Source: Parasphingopyxis lamellibrachiae
GTDB lineage: Bacteria; Pseudomonadota; Alphaproteobacteria; Sphingomonadales; Sphingomonadaceae
DNA: 64,000 nt
Direction: 5' to 3'
Assembly: GCF_003385775.1 (NCBI RefSeq)
Contig: NZ_QRDP01000004.1
Location: 930,001 to 994,000 of the forward strand
The position numbers and the translations under genes are program-made. Numbering within the stretch: position 1 is the stretch's first letter; the number at the start of each line of letters is the position of its first letter. Below, in pieces: positions 17,353 to 25,150 of the stretch. The notes under the pieces are model-generated. The model was not told the origin of the DNA. It saw only the letters and a program-made list of their open reading frames with translations, and made no database searches.

Positions 17353-18447
17353 ATGCTCGACACCAAACCAGACGCCACATCCAAGCACATGGCAATACTT
17401 GTGGCTGCCTCGGCGGCCCTGATTGGCATGGGCGCCATCTCGATCTGTGAGATGAGCGCTTTTGGCTGGCACCCGGCACGGGAAGAGCCGGCCGATTTTT
17501 CGGCATATCATTTCGCGAGAATGCTGTTCTCGATGCTGCTGTCTGCTTTTCTGGCCGCTGTGCTGGCCCGGCCCTGGCTTCACCGCGTCGCCGATGACGT
17601 GACGGCCCTCGATCCGACAGAAATCCGCAACGGCACGCTAACCGCAGCCGTAGCCGCCATTTCAGTAGCGATACTGGCCTGGAATCCGCCGTTGTTCCAC
17701 TGGTTTGCACGCGAAGACAATATTCTCGAATGGGTATCGGCACTATTCGTTCTGGTCGGAGCAGCCTTCCTTGCGCTCGCGGTTCTACGCCGCGCACGGA
17801 AGCCGTTCGACGGTTTTGGTGCGATCCTTGTCGGCCTTCTCATCCCCGTCGGATTCGCCGGACTGTATTTCCTGATTGGCATGGAGGAGATTTCCTGGGG
17901 CCAGCGCATTTTCGGTTTCGAGACGCCAGACGGCATTGCCGCCCGCAACTGGCAAAGCGAGTTTAATTTCCACAATATCCATACCGATATTTCGGAGCTC
18001 GCCTACTATTTCGGTACCGGGTTGTTCCTGATCGTCCTGCCGCTGGCCAGGCCAGCACTGCGCCACTGGAAAATCGCTTCCACTTTTTCGGATTTCTTTC
18101 CCAACCGCGCGGTCGCTGCGCTCAGCGCGCCAATGGTTATCTTCAGCTACGGTCACTGGAGCCTCGTGCCGATCCAGATGCTGACCTTCACTGCTCTGTT
18201 TGCCATGCTGACATTTGCGCTGAGCGCGCGCCGGCGCGGCGAAAGAGCCGAAGCCATGCTGTTTGCCGGCATCGCGGTACTGATTGCCGTCGGCCAGATC
18301 CTTGTCCTCTATTTCGGACCGCACATGCTCGACCTGCCGGACGCCACGGAGTTTCGCGAACTCTTCATATCGATCGGCCTGTTCGCCTTTGCCGCCTATT
18401 ATTATTTCGGCACCGCTCCGGACGGCCCGACTCCAGAACGGGCCTGA
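17353..18447 (+). CDS. Polytopic inner-membrane protein of unknown function
   Basis: This 364-residue protein has about nine to ten hydrophobic helices. A conserved-looking loop after helix five reads GMEEISWGQRIFGFETP, followed by FNFHNIHTDISELAYYFG. The loop is rich in Glu, His and Asp and could be a metal or substrate site. Similar EEISWGQR proteins occur in many bacteria as uncharacterised membrane proteins. It lies 58 nt after the second FemAB-like gene in the same direction, so a joint envelope role is plausible. I cannot assign a reaction. Confidence 0.75.
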   Translation: MLDTKPDATSKHMAILVAASAALIGMGAISICEMSAFGWHPAREEPADFSAYHFARMLFSMLLSAFLAAVLARPWLHRVADDVTALDPTEIRNGTLTAAVAAISVAILAWNPPLFHWFAREDNILEWVSALFVLVGAAFLALAVLRRARKPFDGFGAILVGLLIPVGFAGLYFLIGMEEISWGQRIFGFETPDGIAARNWQSEFNFHNIHTDISELAYYFGTGLFLIVLPLARPALRHWKIASTFSDFFPNRAVAALSAPMVIFSYGHWSLVPIQMLTFTALFAMLTFALSARRRGERAEAMLFAGIAVLIAVGQILVLYFGPHMLDLPDATEFRELFISIGLFAFAAYYYFGTAPDGPTPERA

Positions 18448-18456
18448 ACCCGAAGC

Positions 18457-20382
18457 TTATCCCCCTGCATGAAAATGGTCGTAAATTGCCTGGGCCATCG
18501 CTTTTGAAACACCCGGCACACGCATGATGTCCTCCAGCCCCGCCGATTTCACGGCGCGCGCCGTACCGAAATGAAGGAGTAAGGCCCGTTTGCGCGCCGG
18601 ACCGATACCGGGAACTTGATCGAGGGGACTCGTGCCCATCGCCTTGGCCCGTTTCTGCCGGTGTGCACCGATGGCAAAACGATGGGCTTCGTCACGCAGG
18701 CGCTGGAGGTAGAACATCAGGGCGCTGTTCGGCGGCAGCAATTCTTCCCTCCCGTCGGGAAAGTGGAAATGCTCGCGCCCCGCATTGCGATCCGGCCCCT
18801 TGGAGATACCGATCAGCGCAACATCGCCGATCCCCATTTCCTCAAGCGTGTTTGCCGCCGCGCTCACCTGTCCCTTGCCGCCATCGATCAGCACGAGATC
18901 GGGCCATTCGCCCTTGCGCCGCTCGGGATCTTCCTTCTCGGCCCGGGCAAAGCGCCGTTCGAACACTTCGCGCATCATCGCGAAATCATCGCCGGGCGCG
19001 GTTTCAGGCCGTTTGATGTTGAATTTGCGATAGCTGGATTTGCGATACCCTTCCGGCCCTGCGACCACCATCGCGCCCACAGCATTGGTGCCCGAAACAT
19101 GGCTGTTATCGTAAATCTCGATCCGGTCGGGAAGATCGTCCAGTTCGAACAGTTCCGTCAATTCGCGCATCACCTTCGCCTGACTCGAGGATTCCGCCAA
19201 CCGGCGCTCGAGCGCCTCGGCCGCATTGCGCGTCGCCTGCTCTAGCAATTTGCGCTGATCGCCGCGCTGCGGAATCTTGAGCCTGACCTTCCGGCCCGCG
19301 CGCTCGGCCAGAGCTTCCGCCAGAAGAGCAGCATCCGGCAATTCGCGGTCGATCAAGACAAGCTTGGGTGGCGGGACCTCTTCGTAGAATTGCATGAGGA
19401 AGGCCTGCAAAGCTTCCTCCTCGGGAACGTCCTTGGTGTGCGCGGGAAAGAAGCTGCGATGGCCCCAATTCTGGCCGCCGCGAATGAAAAACGCCTGGAT
19501 ACCAACCGTTCCCGCCTTGCTCGCCAGAGCGAAAACATCGGCGTCCGACACCCCCTGCGCCGTGATCGCCTGACTGCCCTGGATGAAGGTCAGCGCCTTT
19601 AGCCTGTCGCGGTAAACCGCCGCCATCTCGAAATCGAGATTTGTCGAGGCTTTCTCCATCTGTACGCCAAGCTTCTTCTGCACAGCGGTGCTCTTGCCAG
19701 AGAGGAAGCTTTTCGCATCTTCAACGAGCTCGCCATAATCCTGGTCGCTGATCCGCCCGACACAGGGCGCCGAACAGCGGCGGATTTGATAAAGCAGGCA
19801 TGGCCTGTCCCGATTGCTGAAAAAACTGTCTGTGCAGTTTCTGAGCAGGAACATCTTCTGCAGGGCATTGATCGTCTGGTTTACCGAACCGGCGCTGGCG
19901 AACGGCCCGAAATACTGCCCCTTGGCGCGACGCGCACCGCGATGCTTCATGATCCGCGGAAAATCATGGTCCTCGCGGAGCAGGATGAACGGAAAGCTCT
20001 TATCGTCGCGCAGCAGGACGTTATAGGGCGGCCGATAGCGTTTGATCAGCTGCGCCTCGAGCAGCAGCGCTTCGGCCTCGGTCTCGGTCGTTACGATCGT
20101 CATCGCCCGGGTCTGGGCGACCATGCGCTGAAGCCGCTTGGGCAATTGCTGGATTTGCGCATAATTAGGCACGCGCGATTTCAGGCTCGCCGCCTTGCCG
20201 ACATAAAGCACATCGCTGCGCGCATCGAGCATCCGGTAGACGCCGGGCCGTGCGGGCAGCGTTTTCACGACATCGCGGATTGCCGCTACACCCGCGTCGA
20301 GATCGGGCATATCGCTGCCCTTGACCGTGAAGGTGGCCTTGTCTTCATTGAACCGGTCCGGGGCGTTGGGTTGATCGTTCAC
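18457..20382 (-). CDS. uvrC: Excinuclease ABC subunit C
   Basis: UvrC makes both incisions around DNA damage in nucleotide excision repair with UvrA and UvrB. The 641-residue product has the N-terminal GIY-YIG nuclease (PGVYRMLD near 46-53, LYVGKA near 59-64), a UvrB-binding UVR motif in the middle, and an RNase-H-like C-terminal nuclease (DLVLIDGGKGQ). Two helix-hairpin-helix motifs end the protein (DQVPGIGPARKRALL and MRVPGVSKAMAQ). The first ~35 residues are an extension before the GIY-YIG domain; an internal Met at 25 is an alternative start. It converges on the upstream membrane-protein gene, whose stop is 9 nt away. Confidence 0.97.
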   Translation of the reverse strand: MNDQPNAPDRFNEDKATFTVKGSDMPDLDAGVAAIRDVVKTLPARPGVYRMLDARSDVLYVGKAASLKSRVPNYAQIQQLPKRLQRMVAQTRAMTIVTTETEAEALLLEAQLIKRYRPPYNVLLRDDKSFPFILLREDHDFPRIMKHRGARRAKGQYFGPFASAGSVNQTINALQKMFLLRNCTDSFFSNRDRPCLLYQIRRCSAPCVGRISDQDYGELVEDAKSFLSGKSTAVQKKLGVQMEKASTNLDFEMAAVYRDRLKALTFIQGSQAITAQGVSDADVFALASKAGTVGIQAFFIRGGQNWGHRSFFPAHTKDVPEEEALQAFLMQFYEEVPPPKLVLIDRELPDAALLAEALAERAGRKVRLKIPQRGDQRKLLEQATRNAAEALERRLAESSSQAKVMRELTELFELDDLPDRIEIYDNSHVSGTNAVGAMVVAGPEGYRKSSYRKFNIKRPETAPGDDFAMMREVFERRFARAEKEDPERRKGEWPDLVLIDGGKGQVSAAANTLEEMGIGDVALIGISKGPDRNAGREHFHFPDGREELLPPNSALMFYLQRLRDEAHRFAIGAHRQKRAKAMGTSPLDQVPGIGPARKRALLLHFGTARAVKSAGLEDIMRVPGVSKAMAQAIYDHFHAGG

Positions 20383-20519
20383 AGGAGGGATTTAGGAGTT
20401 TGGCGACCCGGCCGCAAACGGCAATCCAAATTCCCGCAGCGCCCGTTTTGCAGTCAACCGCATTGTCCGCGACACCACGAACTTCTACCAGCGAGAACTT
20501 TCCCGGAGGAACGAACCAC

Positions 20520-20924
20520 ATGCCTGCATATCCGAACGCAAAGACGATATCTTTTGCGCCGCTTTTCCTCGTCGCATTCGGCTGTGCGGTTTCGCTTGCC
20601 GCGCAAACCACCGAAGAATTGCCAACCGCGTTCGATGCGGGCTGGCAGGGCGAAGAAGTGTGCGAGCTGCTATACGAGAATGACGATATGCGCGTCGGGC
20701 GCTGTACATTTCCGCCCGAAATCGGCCATGAGCGCCATTTCCACCCCCCGCATTGGGGCTATATCCTGGAAGGCAGCACCATGCGGATTACCGATGCCGA
20801 TGGCACGGAAGAGCGCAGGCTGGAAAGCGGTGTATCCTGGTGGAGTGACGGCGTCGACTGGCATGAAGCGGTCAATATCGGTACGGAAACGGGCGTCTAC
20901 CTGATTGTCGAACCGAAATCCTGA
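20520..20924 (+). CDS. Exported cupin-domain protein
   Basis: The start at 20520 is preceded by CGGAGGA at good spacing; an upstream in-frame start at 20400 has no such site. The 134-residue product opens with an N-terminal signal sequence (hydrophobic PLFLVAFGCAVSLAAQ), so it is probably periplasmic. A single cupin barrel follows with the metal-ligand pattern HFHPPHWGYILEG and a second motif DGVDWHEAVNIG. The two histidine clusters suggest a bound metal. Small cupins of this type have varied roles, and no substrate can be named. The gene is divergent from uvrC and convergent with the ATP synthase operon. Confidence 0.78.
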   Translation: MPAYPNAKTISFAPLFLVAFGCAVSLAAQTTEELPTAFDAGWQGEEVCELLYENDDMRVGRCTFPPEIGHERHFHPPHWGYILEGSTMRITDADGTEERRLESGVSWWSDGVDWHEAVNIGTETGVYLIVEPKS

Positions 20925-20933
20925 CGATTGCGA

Positions 20934-20956
20934 GATCGTTCCGTTTCCAAACGATC
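20934..20956. terminator. Inverted repeat between convergent genes
   Basis: GATCGTT and AACGATC form a perfect 7 bp stem with a 9-base loop between the cupin stop and the atpF stop. It has no U-run on either side, so it may be a weak bidirectional terminator or a 3'-end stabiliser. Confidence 0.3.
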
Positions 20957-20993
20957 CGCCCCGGCGATCAAAACTTTCGGGCAATCGAGCAGC

Positions 20994-21596
20994 CTAGTTG
21001 AGGCGCACATCCATGCCGGAAATCGTGCTGTCGATCAGCGCCTTGTCCGCATCGGCATCATGCTTCTGCTGGATCAGCGCTGCGGCGGCAGCGGTCGCAG
21101 CGCTTGCAGCCTTGGCACGGACTTCGGCAATTGCACTGCGCTCGGCAGCTGCGATCTTGTCTTCCGCAAGGCGGCTGCGACGTTCGATAAGCGCATCGGC
21201 ATCGGTGTGCGCCTGAGCGACAATGCTATCAGCTTCTTCGCGGGCCCGGTCGAGCATCGCGGCGGCTTCCTTGTCGGCATTGGCGGTCTTGGCTTCATAT
21301 TCGGCCTTGATCGCTTCGGCTTCGGAACGCAGCTTCGAGGCTTCGTCAATCTCGGCGCGAATAGCGGCAATGCGCTTGTCCATCGCGGCGCCGATGATCG
21401 ACGGGACTTTCTTCCACAGCATCACGGCAATGACGAATATCATCGCCATCGCAACCCAGCCATTGGCATCGAGGAACAGGGCCGTCGGCTCGGCGTGCGC
21501 AGCCTCCTCGGTATGGGCCTCCGTAACGGGAAGCCCCAAATCGTCATGAACTTCGTTCGAAAGTTCCTGTTCCAGTTCCGGGTTACCTTCAGCCAT
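20994..21596 (-). CDS. atpF: ATP synthase F0 subunit b
   Basis: Subunit b forms half of the peripheral stalk that holds F1 against rotation. The 200-residue protein has an acidic N-terminal extension of about 45 residues, one membrane helix (AMAMIFVIAVMLW), then a long Ala/Glu/Lys-rich helix running to the C-terminus, as expected for b. The extension is longer than in E. coli b. It is the last gene of the F0 operon and overlaps the b' gene by 8 nt. Alphaproteobacteria carry distinct b and b' genes; this longer second one is b. Confidence 0.92.
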   Translation of the reverse strand: MAEGNPELEQELSNEVHDDLGLPVTEAHTEEAAHAEPTALFLDANGWVAMAMIFVIAVMLWKKVPSIIGAAMDKRIAAIRAEIDEASKLRSEAEAIKAEYEAKTANADKEAAAMLDRAREEADSIVAQAHTDADALIERRSRLAEDKIAAAERSAIAEVRAKAASAATAAAAALIQQKHDADADKALIDSTISGMDVRLN

Positions 21597-22083
21597 TGGC
21601 CATCACCTCTTTTACGGCCTTGCTGGCATCCGCCTTGGCAACCTTACCGCCGGAAACTTTGGCCACGATGTCCTGTGTCGCCTCCACAGCGACATTTTCA
21701 ATCTCGGTCAGCGCGGCAGCGCGCGCCGTGGCCAGTGCAACTTCGGCTTCGGCGAGCTTGGCATCAAGCTTTTCATCGGCCGCCGCGACGCGCTTGTCAT
21801 TTTCGGCAGCAGCGTTTGCCTTTGCCTCGGTCGTAACGCCATTGGCGTCCGACCGCGCGTCGTTCATCTGGTTGCGATAGGTTTCCTCAATCTCGTCCGC
21901 CCGCTGATGCGCTGCCTCTGCAGCTGCAAGATCGTCCGTCACGCGCTTGGCGCGCGCGTCGATCGTATTTTGCACTTTGGGCAGCATCGCCTTGGCGATA
22001 CCGAAATAGATAATGGCGAGCACGACGAGCAGCGACACAATCTGTGACGCGTAGCTGATCATGACCTGATCTATTTGTGGCAT
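21589..22083 (-). CDS. atpF': ATP synthase F0 subunit b'
   Basis: This 164-residue protein has an N-terminal membrane helix (QIVSLLVVLAIIYFGI) followed by a long charged helix, the b-type stalk architecture. Its place directly after atpE and before the longer b gene identifies it as b', also called AtpX or AtpG in alphaproteobacteria and photosynthetic bacteria. It pairs with b as a heterodimer. An intergenic stretch of 73 nt with a strong hairpin separates it from atpE, while it overlaps atpF by 8 nt. Confidence 0.92.
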   Translation of the reverse strand: MPQIDQVMISYASQIVSLLVVLAIIYFGIAKAMLPKVQNTIDARAKRVTDDLAAAEAAHQRADEIEETYRNQMNDARSDANGVTTEAKANAAAENDKRVAAADEKLDAKLAEAEVALATARAAALTEIENVAVEATQDIVAKVSGGKVAKADASKAVKEVMANG

Positions 22084-22126
22084 GAGACCGAAATCCTATC
22101 GCTTGTCTTCAACTCTAAACCGAACA

Positions 22127-22148
22127 GGCGCTGCCCGAAGGCAGCGCC
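22127..22148 (-). other. Very stable cUUCGg-loop RNA hairpin between atpE and atpF'
   Basis: Read on the minus strand, GGCGCTGCC, TTCG, GGCAGCGCC form a perfect 9 bp stem capped by a UUCG tetraloop closed by a C-G pair. It begins 8 nt after the atpE stop. No U-run follows, so it is unlikely to be a full terminator. A 3' block to exonucleases that raises atpE mRNA, and so c-subunit supply, is the likely role. Confidence 0.75.
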
Positions 22149-22156
22149 AGATCAGA

Positions 22157-22384
22157 CTAGAATACGAAGAGGATCAGGATGGCTACGGTGAAGGCGATCA
22201 GGCCGAGCAGCTCGGCAGCAGCGAAGCCAATGAACAGACGGCCCTGTTCGGCATCGGCGGCAGCCGGATTGCGCAGTGCGCCTTCAAGGAACGATCCGAA
22301 AACGTTGCCCACACCGGTGGCGGCAGCGCCAACACCGATTGCAGCAAGACCGGCACCGATCATTTTTGCAGCTTCAAGTTCCAT
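22157..22384 (-). CDS. atpE: ATP synthase F0 subunit c
   Basis: Subunit c forms the proton-driven rotor ring. The 75-residue product has two membrane helices joined by the polar loop ALRNPAAADAEQG. The essential carboxylate is E58 in FAAAELLGL of the second helix. Glycines in helix one follow the tight-packing pattern (GAGLAAIGVGAAATG). The start at 22384 is preceded by an AGGAG-like site; a longer frame to 22450 would overlap atpB and has no family support. A strong hairpin follows the stop. Confidence 0.95.
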   Translation of the reverse strand: MELEAAKMIGAGLAAIGVGAAATGVGNVFGSFLEGALRNPAAADAEQGRLFIGFAAAELLGLIAFTVAILILFVF

Positions 22385-22430
22385 GGAATTAACTCCTTTT
22401 GTCGTATCTGAATAATGGTTGGAATAAGGA

Positions 22431-23216
22431 TCAATGCAGGTTTTCTGCATCGTTGATGTAGAGAGTCGTCAGCAGTGCAAATACATAGGCCTGAATGGCG
22501 CAAACCAGCAGCTCGAGCGCGCTGATGAACACGATCAGGAGGAAGCTCGGCAGGCTGACCAGCAGGCCATATTCCGCACCGGCATTCATGCCCTGGACGA
22601 TGAAGCTGCCAAATACTTTGAGAAGGATATGGCCGGCTGTCATTGCGATAAACAGTCGCAGCGCAAGGCTGAACGGACGAACCATGAAAGAGATCAGCTC
22701 AATCATGAAGATCAGCGGAACCATCGGCAACGGCGTACCGTGCGGGATGAACAGCGTGAAAAACTTCAGCTTATGTTTCCAGAAACCTACCGCGAGCACG
22801 ATCGAGAAGCTCATCACCGCCATCGTACCGGTGATCACGAAATGGCTCGTTACCGTGAAGGGATGACCACCCACTACGCCAATCGGCACCAGGCCCAGCA
22901 TATTGGCGAACAGGATGAACATGAAGATCGTGAACACGAAGGGAATATATTTCTTACCCTTCGGCCCGATGCTGGTTGAAACCATATTGTTTATAAAGCC
23001 GGTCAGGCCTTCCACGGCGAGCTGCCAACGGCCAGGGACCAGTTCGCGCTTCATGCCGCCCCACATGAACAGCCAGATCGCGGCCAGCGCAATCAGCATC
23101 CACATGGTGGAGTTGGTGAACACGATGCTTCCGCCAGCTGGATCCCAGGCGCCGACAAGCGGCTCCACCTGAAACTGGTGCATCGGATCGATTTCGCCGC
23201 CTTCAGCCACGCTCAA
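22431..23216 (-). CDS. atpB: ATP synthase F0 subunit a
   Basis: Subunit a provides the proton half-channels next to the c ring. The 261-residue protein has five to six membrane helices and the conserved segment FSLALRLFIAMTAGH, whose arginine faces the c-ring carboxylate. The C-terminal helix pair (ALELLVCAIQAYVFALLTTLYI) contains the usual Glu and Gln residues. It is the second gene of the operon, 47 nt after atpI and 46 nt before atpE. Length is normal for alphaproteobacteria. Confidence 0.96.
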   Translation of the reverse strand: MSVAEGGEIDPMHQFQVEPLVGAWDPAGGSIVFTNSTMWMLIALAAIWLFMWGGMKRELVPGRWQLAVEGLTGFINNMVSTSIGPKGKKYIPFVFTIFMFILFANMLGLVPIGVVGGHPFTVTSHFVITGTMAVMSFSIVLAVGFWKHKLKFFTLFIPHGTPLPMVPLIFMIELISFMVRPFSLALRLFIAMTAGHILLKVFGSFIVQGMNAGAEYGLLVSLPSFLLIVFISALELLVCAIQAYVFALLTTLYINDAENLH

Positions 23217-23263
23217 ACATCCCGTTCATTCTGTCAAAAAGCGCCCAAGATCATACAGCACGA

Positions 23264-23584
23264 TCATTCCGGGCGCTCTTTGGCAATTCGAAACACATTC
23301 CTGATGCCGACAGCGAACCCGAGGAACATCATCGCCAGCATCAGCCATGGGAAGGTGTTGAACCACAGGTCTAGCAACCAGCCGATCACACCCCCACCAA
23401 CAGGACCCCCGATCATTTCGGCAAGCACACGGTTCCCTTGAGAATAACCCTTGGCGGGAACCTTGTTGCGCTTGCCAGACCGTATCTCTTCTGCGCGTTG
23501 GGCGGCCTGCAATCGCTCTTCAAGCGACTCAAGCCGCGAATCTTCCGCGACGAAGGGATCCTGTGCGGTTTCTTTCTCCGCCAT
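23264..23584 (-). CDS. atpI: AtpI family F0 accessory protein
   Basis: AtpI is a small membrane protein that heads many F0 operons and is thought to help c-ring assembly or Mg2+ supply. With the start at 23584 (preceded by GGAGCAAG) it is 106 residues. A charged N-terminal region is followed by two hydrophobic helices (PVGGGVIGWLLDLWF and WLMLAMMFLGFAVGI). The acidic/basic N-terminal helix is typical of the alphaproteobacterial form. It is the first gene of the F0 operon and lies 70 nt downstream of a candidate promoter. Confidence 0.85.
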   Translation of the reverse strand: MAEKETAQDPFVAEDSRLESLEERLQAAQRAEEIRSGKRNKVPAKGYSQGNRVLAEMIGGPVGGGVIGWLLDLWFNTFPWLMLAMMFLGFAVGIRNVFRIAKERPE

Positions 23585-23653
23585 GCTTGCTCCTATTGGC
23601 CAAATAACGCCGGACGCGCGCATGGAGGCGATCGACCCCGCCAAGGCACGGCC

Positions 23654-23682
23654 CGTTTAGTGAGCGGCCCTATTCAAGTCAA
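23654..23682 (-). promoter_or_regulatory. Putative sigma-70 type promoter of the F0 operon
   Basis: On the minus strand TTGACT (23682-23677) and TAAACG (23659-23654) are spaced by 17 nt. They lie about 70 nt upstream of the atpI start. The -35 box is good and the -10 box is weak. Confidence 0.45.
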
Positions 23683-23780
23683 CCGCATATGATGCAGTGC
23701 GGCATGGCATTTGGGGATTGTTTGCGCAGGCGAAATCGACGACTGTCGATGGTATCGAAAATTGACCCGGGAGTTAGGAT

Positions 23781-24524
23781 ATGAAGGCGCAAAACAACCG
23801 CTTGCGAGGTGCTCTTCTCGGCATGTTGGCTATTGGCCTGACTATAGCTGCCGCCTTCCCTGCCGCACCCGGCTCTGCCCAGCAGACGGAAGCGGAAGAT
23901 GGCGGCTTCACCTTCACGATTCCGACGCTGCCCGATTCCGCGCCACTATTGCAGAACCAACTCGAATCGCTGCGCGATCGCGCGCGGTCGGACTATGACC
24001 GGGGACGCGCCGAACTGGCGGAATTGCAATCCGCTGCCGCGAGCGCCTACCAGCATAGCCAGCAGTGGACGGTTACGGGACGCACCGACGCGCTTATCGG
24101 TCTGGACAGCGAAACCTTCAGCTATACCGGTGGTGCGCACGGCAATACCGCGTTCGACGCCCTGATCTGGGATGTGGCCGGCGATCGGCCGATCGGTATC
24201 CTCGGCCTGTTCGCCAACCGCTATCACGGACTCTCGATGATCGACCAACCCTTCTGTACCGCGCTGCGCGATCAGCAGAGAGAACGAATGGGCGATATTG
24301 CAGAGGATGATCTCTGGGCCGATTGCCCCTCGCTCGATCAGGTCGCAATTGCGCCGACGGGCGGAGACGGTGTGTCCTTCACGGGATTTCGGGTGCGTGT
24401 GCCGCCCTATATCGCGGGCCCCTATTCAGCCGGCTCGTTCGATGTCGACGTGCCGGTAACCGCGGAAATGATCGACGCCCTCAAGCCTGCATATCGCGAG
24501 AGCTTCGCCCTGCCCGGCGGCTAG
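23781..24524 (+). CDS. Exported DUF3298/DUF4163-type protein
   Basis: The 247-residue product has an N-terminal signal peptide (hydrophobic run ending PGSAQQ near residue 34). It then has a fold typical of the DUF4163/DUF3298 pair found in RsiV- and PdaC-like extracytoplasmic proteins. The diagnostic segment is FSYTGGAHGNTAFDALIWD near residue 113, followed by a C-terminal domain ending in VPVTAEMIDALKP. Relatives bind lysozyme or modify peptidoglycan, but here no anti-sigma or deacetylase domain is attached, so the role is open. It is convergent with ydbL, the stops being 6 nt apart. Confidence 0.75.
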   Translation: MKAQNNRLRGALLGMLAIGLTIAAAFPAAPGSAQQTEAEDGGFTFTIPTLPDSAPLLQNQLESLRDRARSDYDRGRAELAELQSAAASAYQHSQQWTVTGRTDALIGLDSETFSYTGGAHGNTAFDALIWDVAGDRPIGILGLFANRYHGLSMIDQPFCTALRDQQRERMGDIAEDDLWADCPSLDQVAIAPTGGDGVSFTGFRVRVPPYIAGPYSAGSFDVDVPVTAEMIDALKPAYRESFALPGG

Positions 24525-24535
24525 GCCAGCCTAGC
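24520..24535. terminator. Hairpin spanning the stop codons of two convergent genes
   Basis: GCTAGG, CCAG, CCTAGC form a perfect 6 bp stem that contains the TAG of the DUF3298 gene and the complement of the ydbL stop. No U-run is present. It may slow both converging polymerases. Confidence 0.3.
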
Positions 24536-24914
24536 AATAATCGGGCGTCGGGATCGGCGCGGAGCCGCGGGTCCGCCAGACACCGTCACGCAGCTGATAA
24601 GCCTGGCCCGGACTGACACTAGACAGACGATTGCATGCGGTTTCTTCGGCAACCTGCTGGCGCGTCGTCCCGCGCTGCTGGGCAAGATCGGAAAAGGCCG
24701 AGCGGCGCCCAAGGTTGATGGCATCGACCTGGGCGCGCAGTTCCGCCGATGGGGTCTGCGCAAAACCGAGATAGCCCGAGGCTGTTTCGCCCACGATTCC
24801 TTGCGAAATCGCCTGGCTCACAGCACTGTTCTGGGCTGGGGCCATGGTTGCGAGACCACCGACAATCGCGGCAGTGGCAAAAATGGCGGCGAGGCTTTTG
24901 TTACGCTTGGTCAT
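24531..24914 (-). CDS. ydbL: YdbL-like periplasmic protein (DUF1318)
   Basis: The 127-residue protein has a signal peptide (IFATAAIVGGLATMAPAQ) and then the DUF1318 pattern: GIVGETASGYLGFAQ, RAQVDAINLGRRSAF, RGTTRQQVAEET, ending in a C-terminal Gly/Gln segment. In E. coli YdbL is encoded with YdbH and YnbE and helps their complex. The start overlaps the ynbE stop by 4 nt, completing a three-gene overlapping operon. It acts in the periplasm. Confidence 0.85.
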   Translation of the reverse strand: MTKRNKSLAAIFATAAIVGGLATMAPAQNSAVSQAISQGIVGETASGYLGFAQTPSAELRAQVDAINLGRRSAFSDLAQQRGTTRQQVAEETACNRLSSVSPGQAYQLRDGVWRTRGSAPIPTPDYC

Positions 24915-25150
24915 TCTGGAAACAACTCCGGGTTATTTTCGATCAGATTCTCGACATCTTCCTGCAAGTTCACGTCGACAGTCTGTTGCACACTGATATT
25001 CAATTCGATCACAATGGGTTCCACTGGGGCCGACACCTGAACGCAGCCGCTTGTAAACACAGCGCAAGCTGCTGCGATTAAAAGAGGCGGCAATTTCATC
25101 CATCCATGGGTCGCATTGCGCTCCTTCAACGTCAATATGGCAGTCTTCAT
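24911..25150 (-). CDS. ynbE: YnbE-like outer-membrane lipoprotein
   Basis: YnbE is a small lipoprotein that pairs with the AsmA-like protein YdbH to bridge the envelope. Here a hydrophobic segment ends in the lipobox FTSGC, after which the mature part is short (about 43 residues) and rich in Val, Glu and Asn, like E. coli YnbE. The ATG at 25150 overlaps the ydbH stop by 4 nt (ATGA). An internal ATG at 25099 gives a more typical lipoprotein signal, so the true start may be there. It probably extends the YdbH beta-sheet by strand addition at the outer membrane. Confidence 0.82.
   Translation of the reverse strand: MKTAILTLKERNATHGWMKLPPLLIAAACAVFTSGCVQVSAPVEPIVIELNISVQQTVDVNLQEDVENLIENNPELFPE

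Noticed and set aside
20434-20457. TTGACT at 20457-20452 on the minus strand as a uvrC promoter
   Set aside because: The -10 region at the right spacing (GGAATT) is too poor to call.
20400-20519. N-terminal extension of the cupin gene to 20400
   Set aside because: The extra 40 residues lack a ribosome binding site and would bury the signal peptide; ATG 20520 has a good site.
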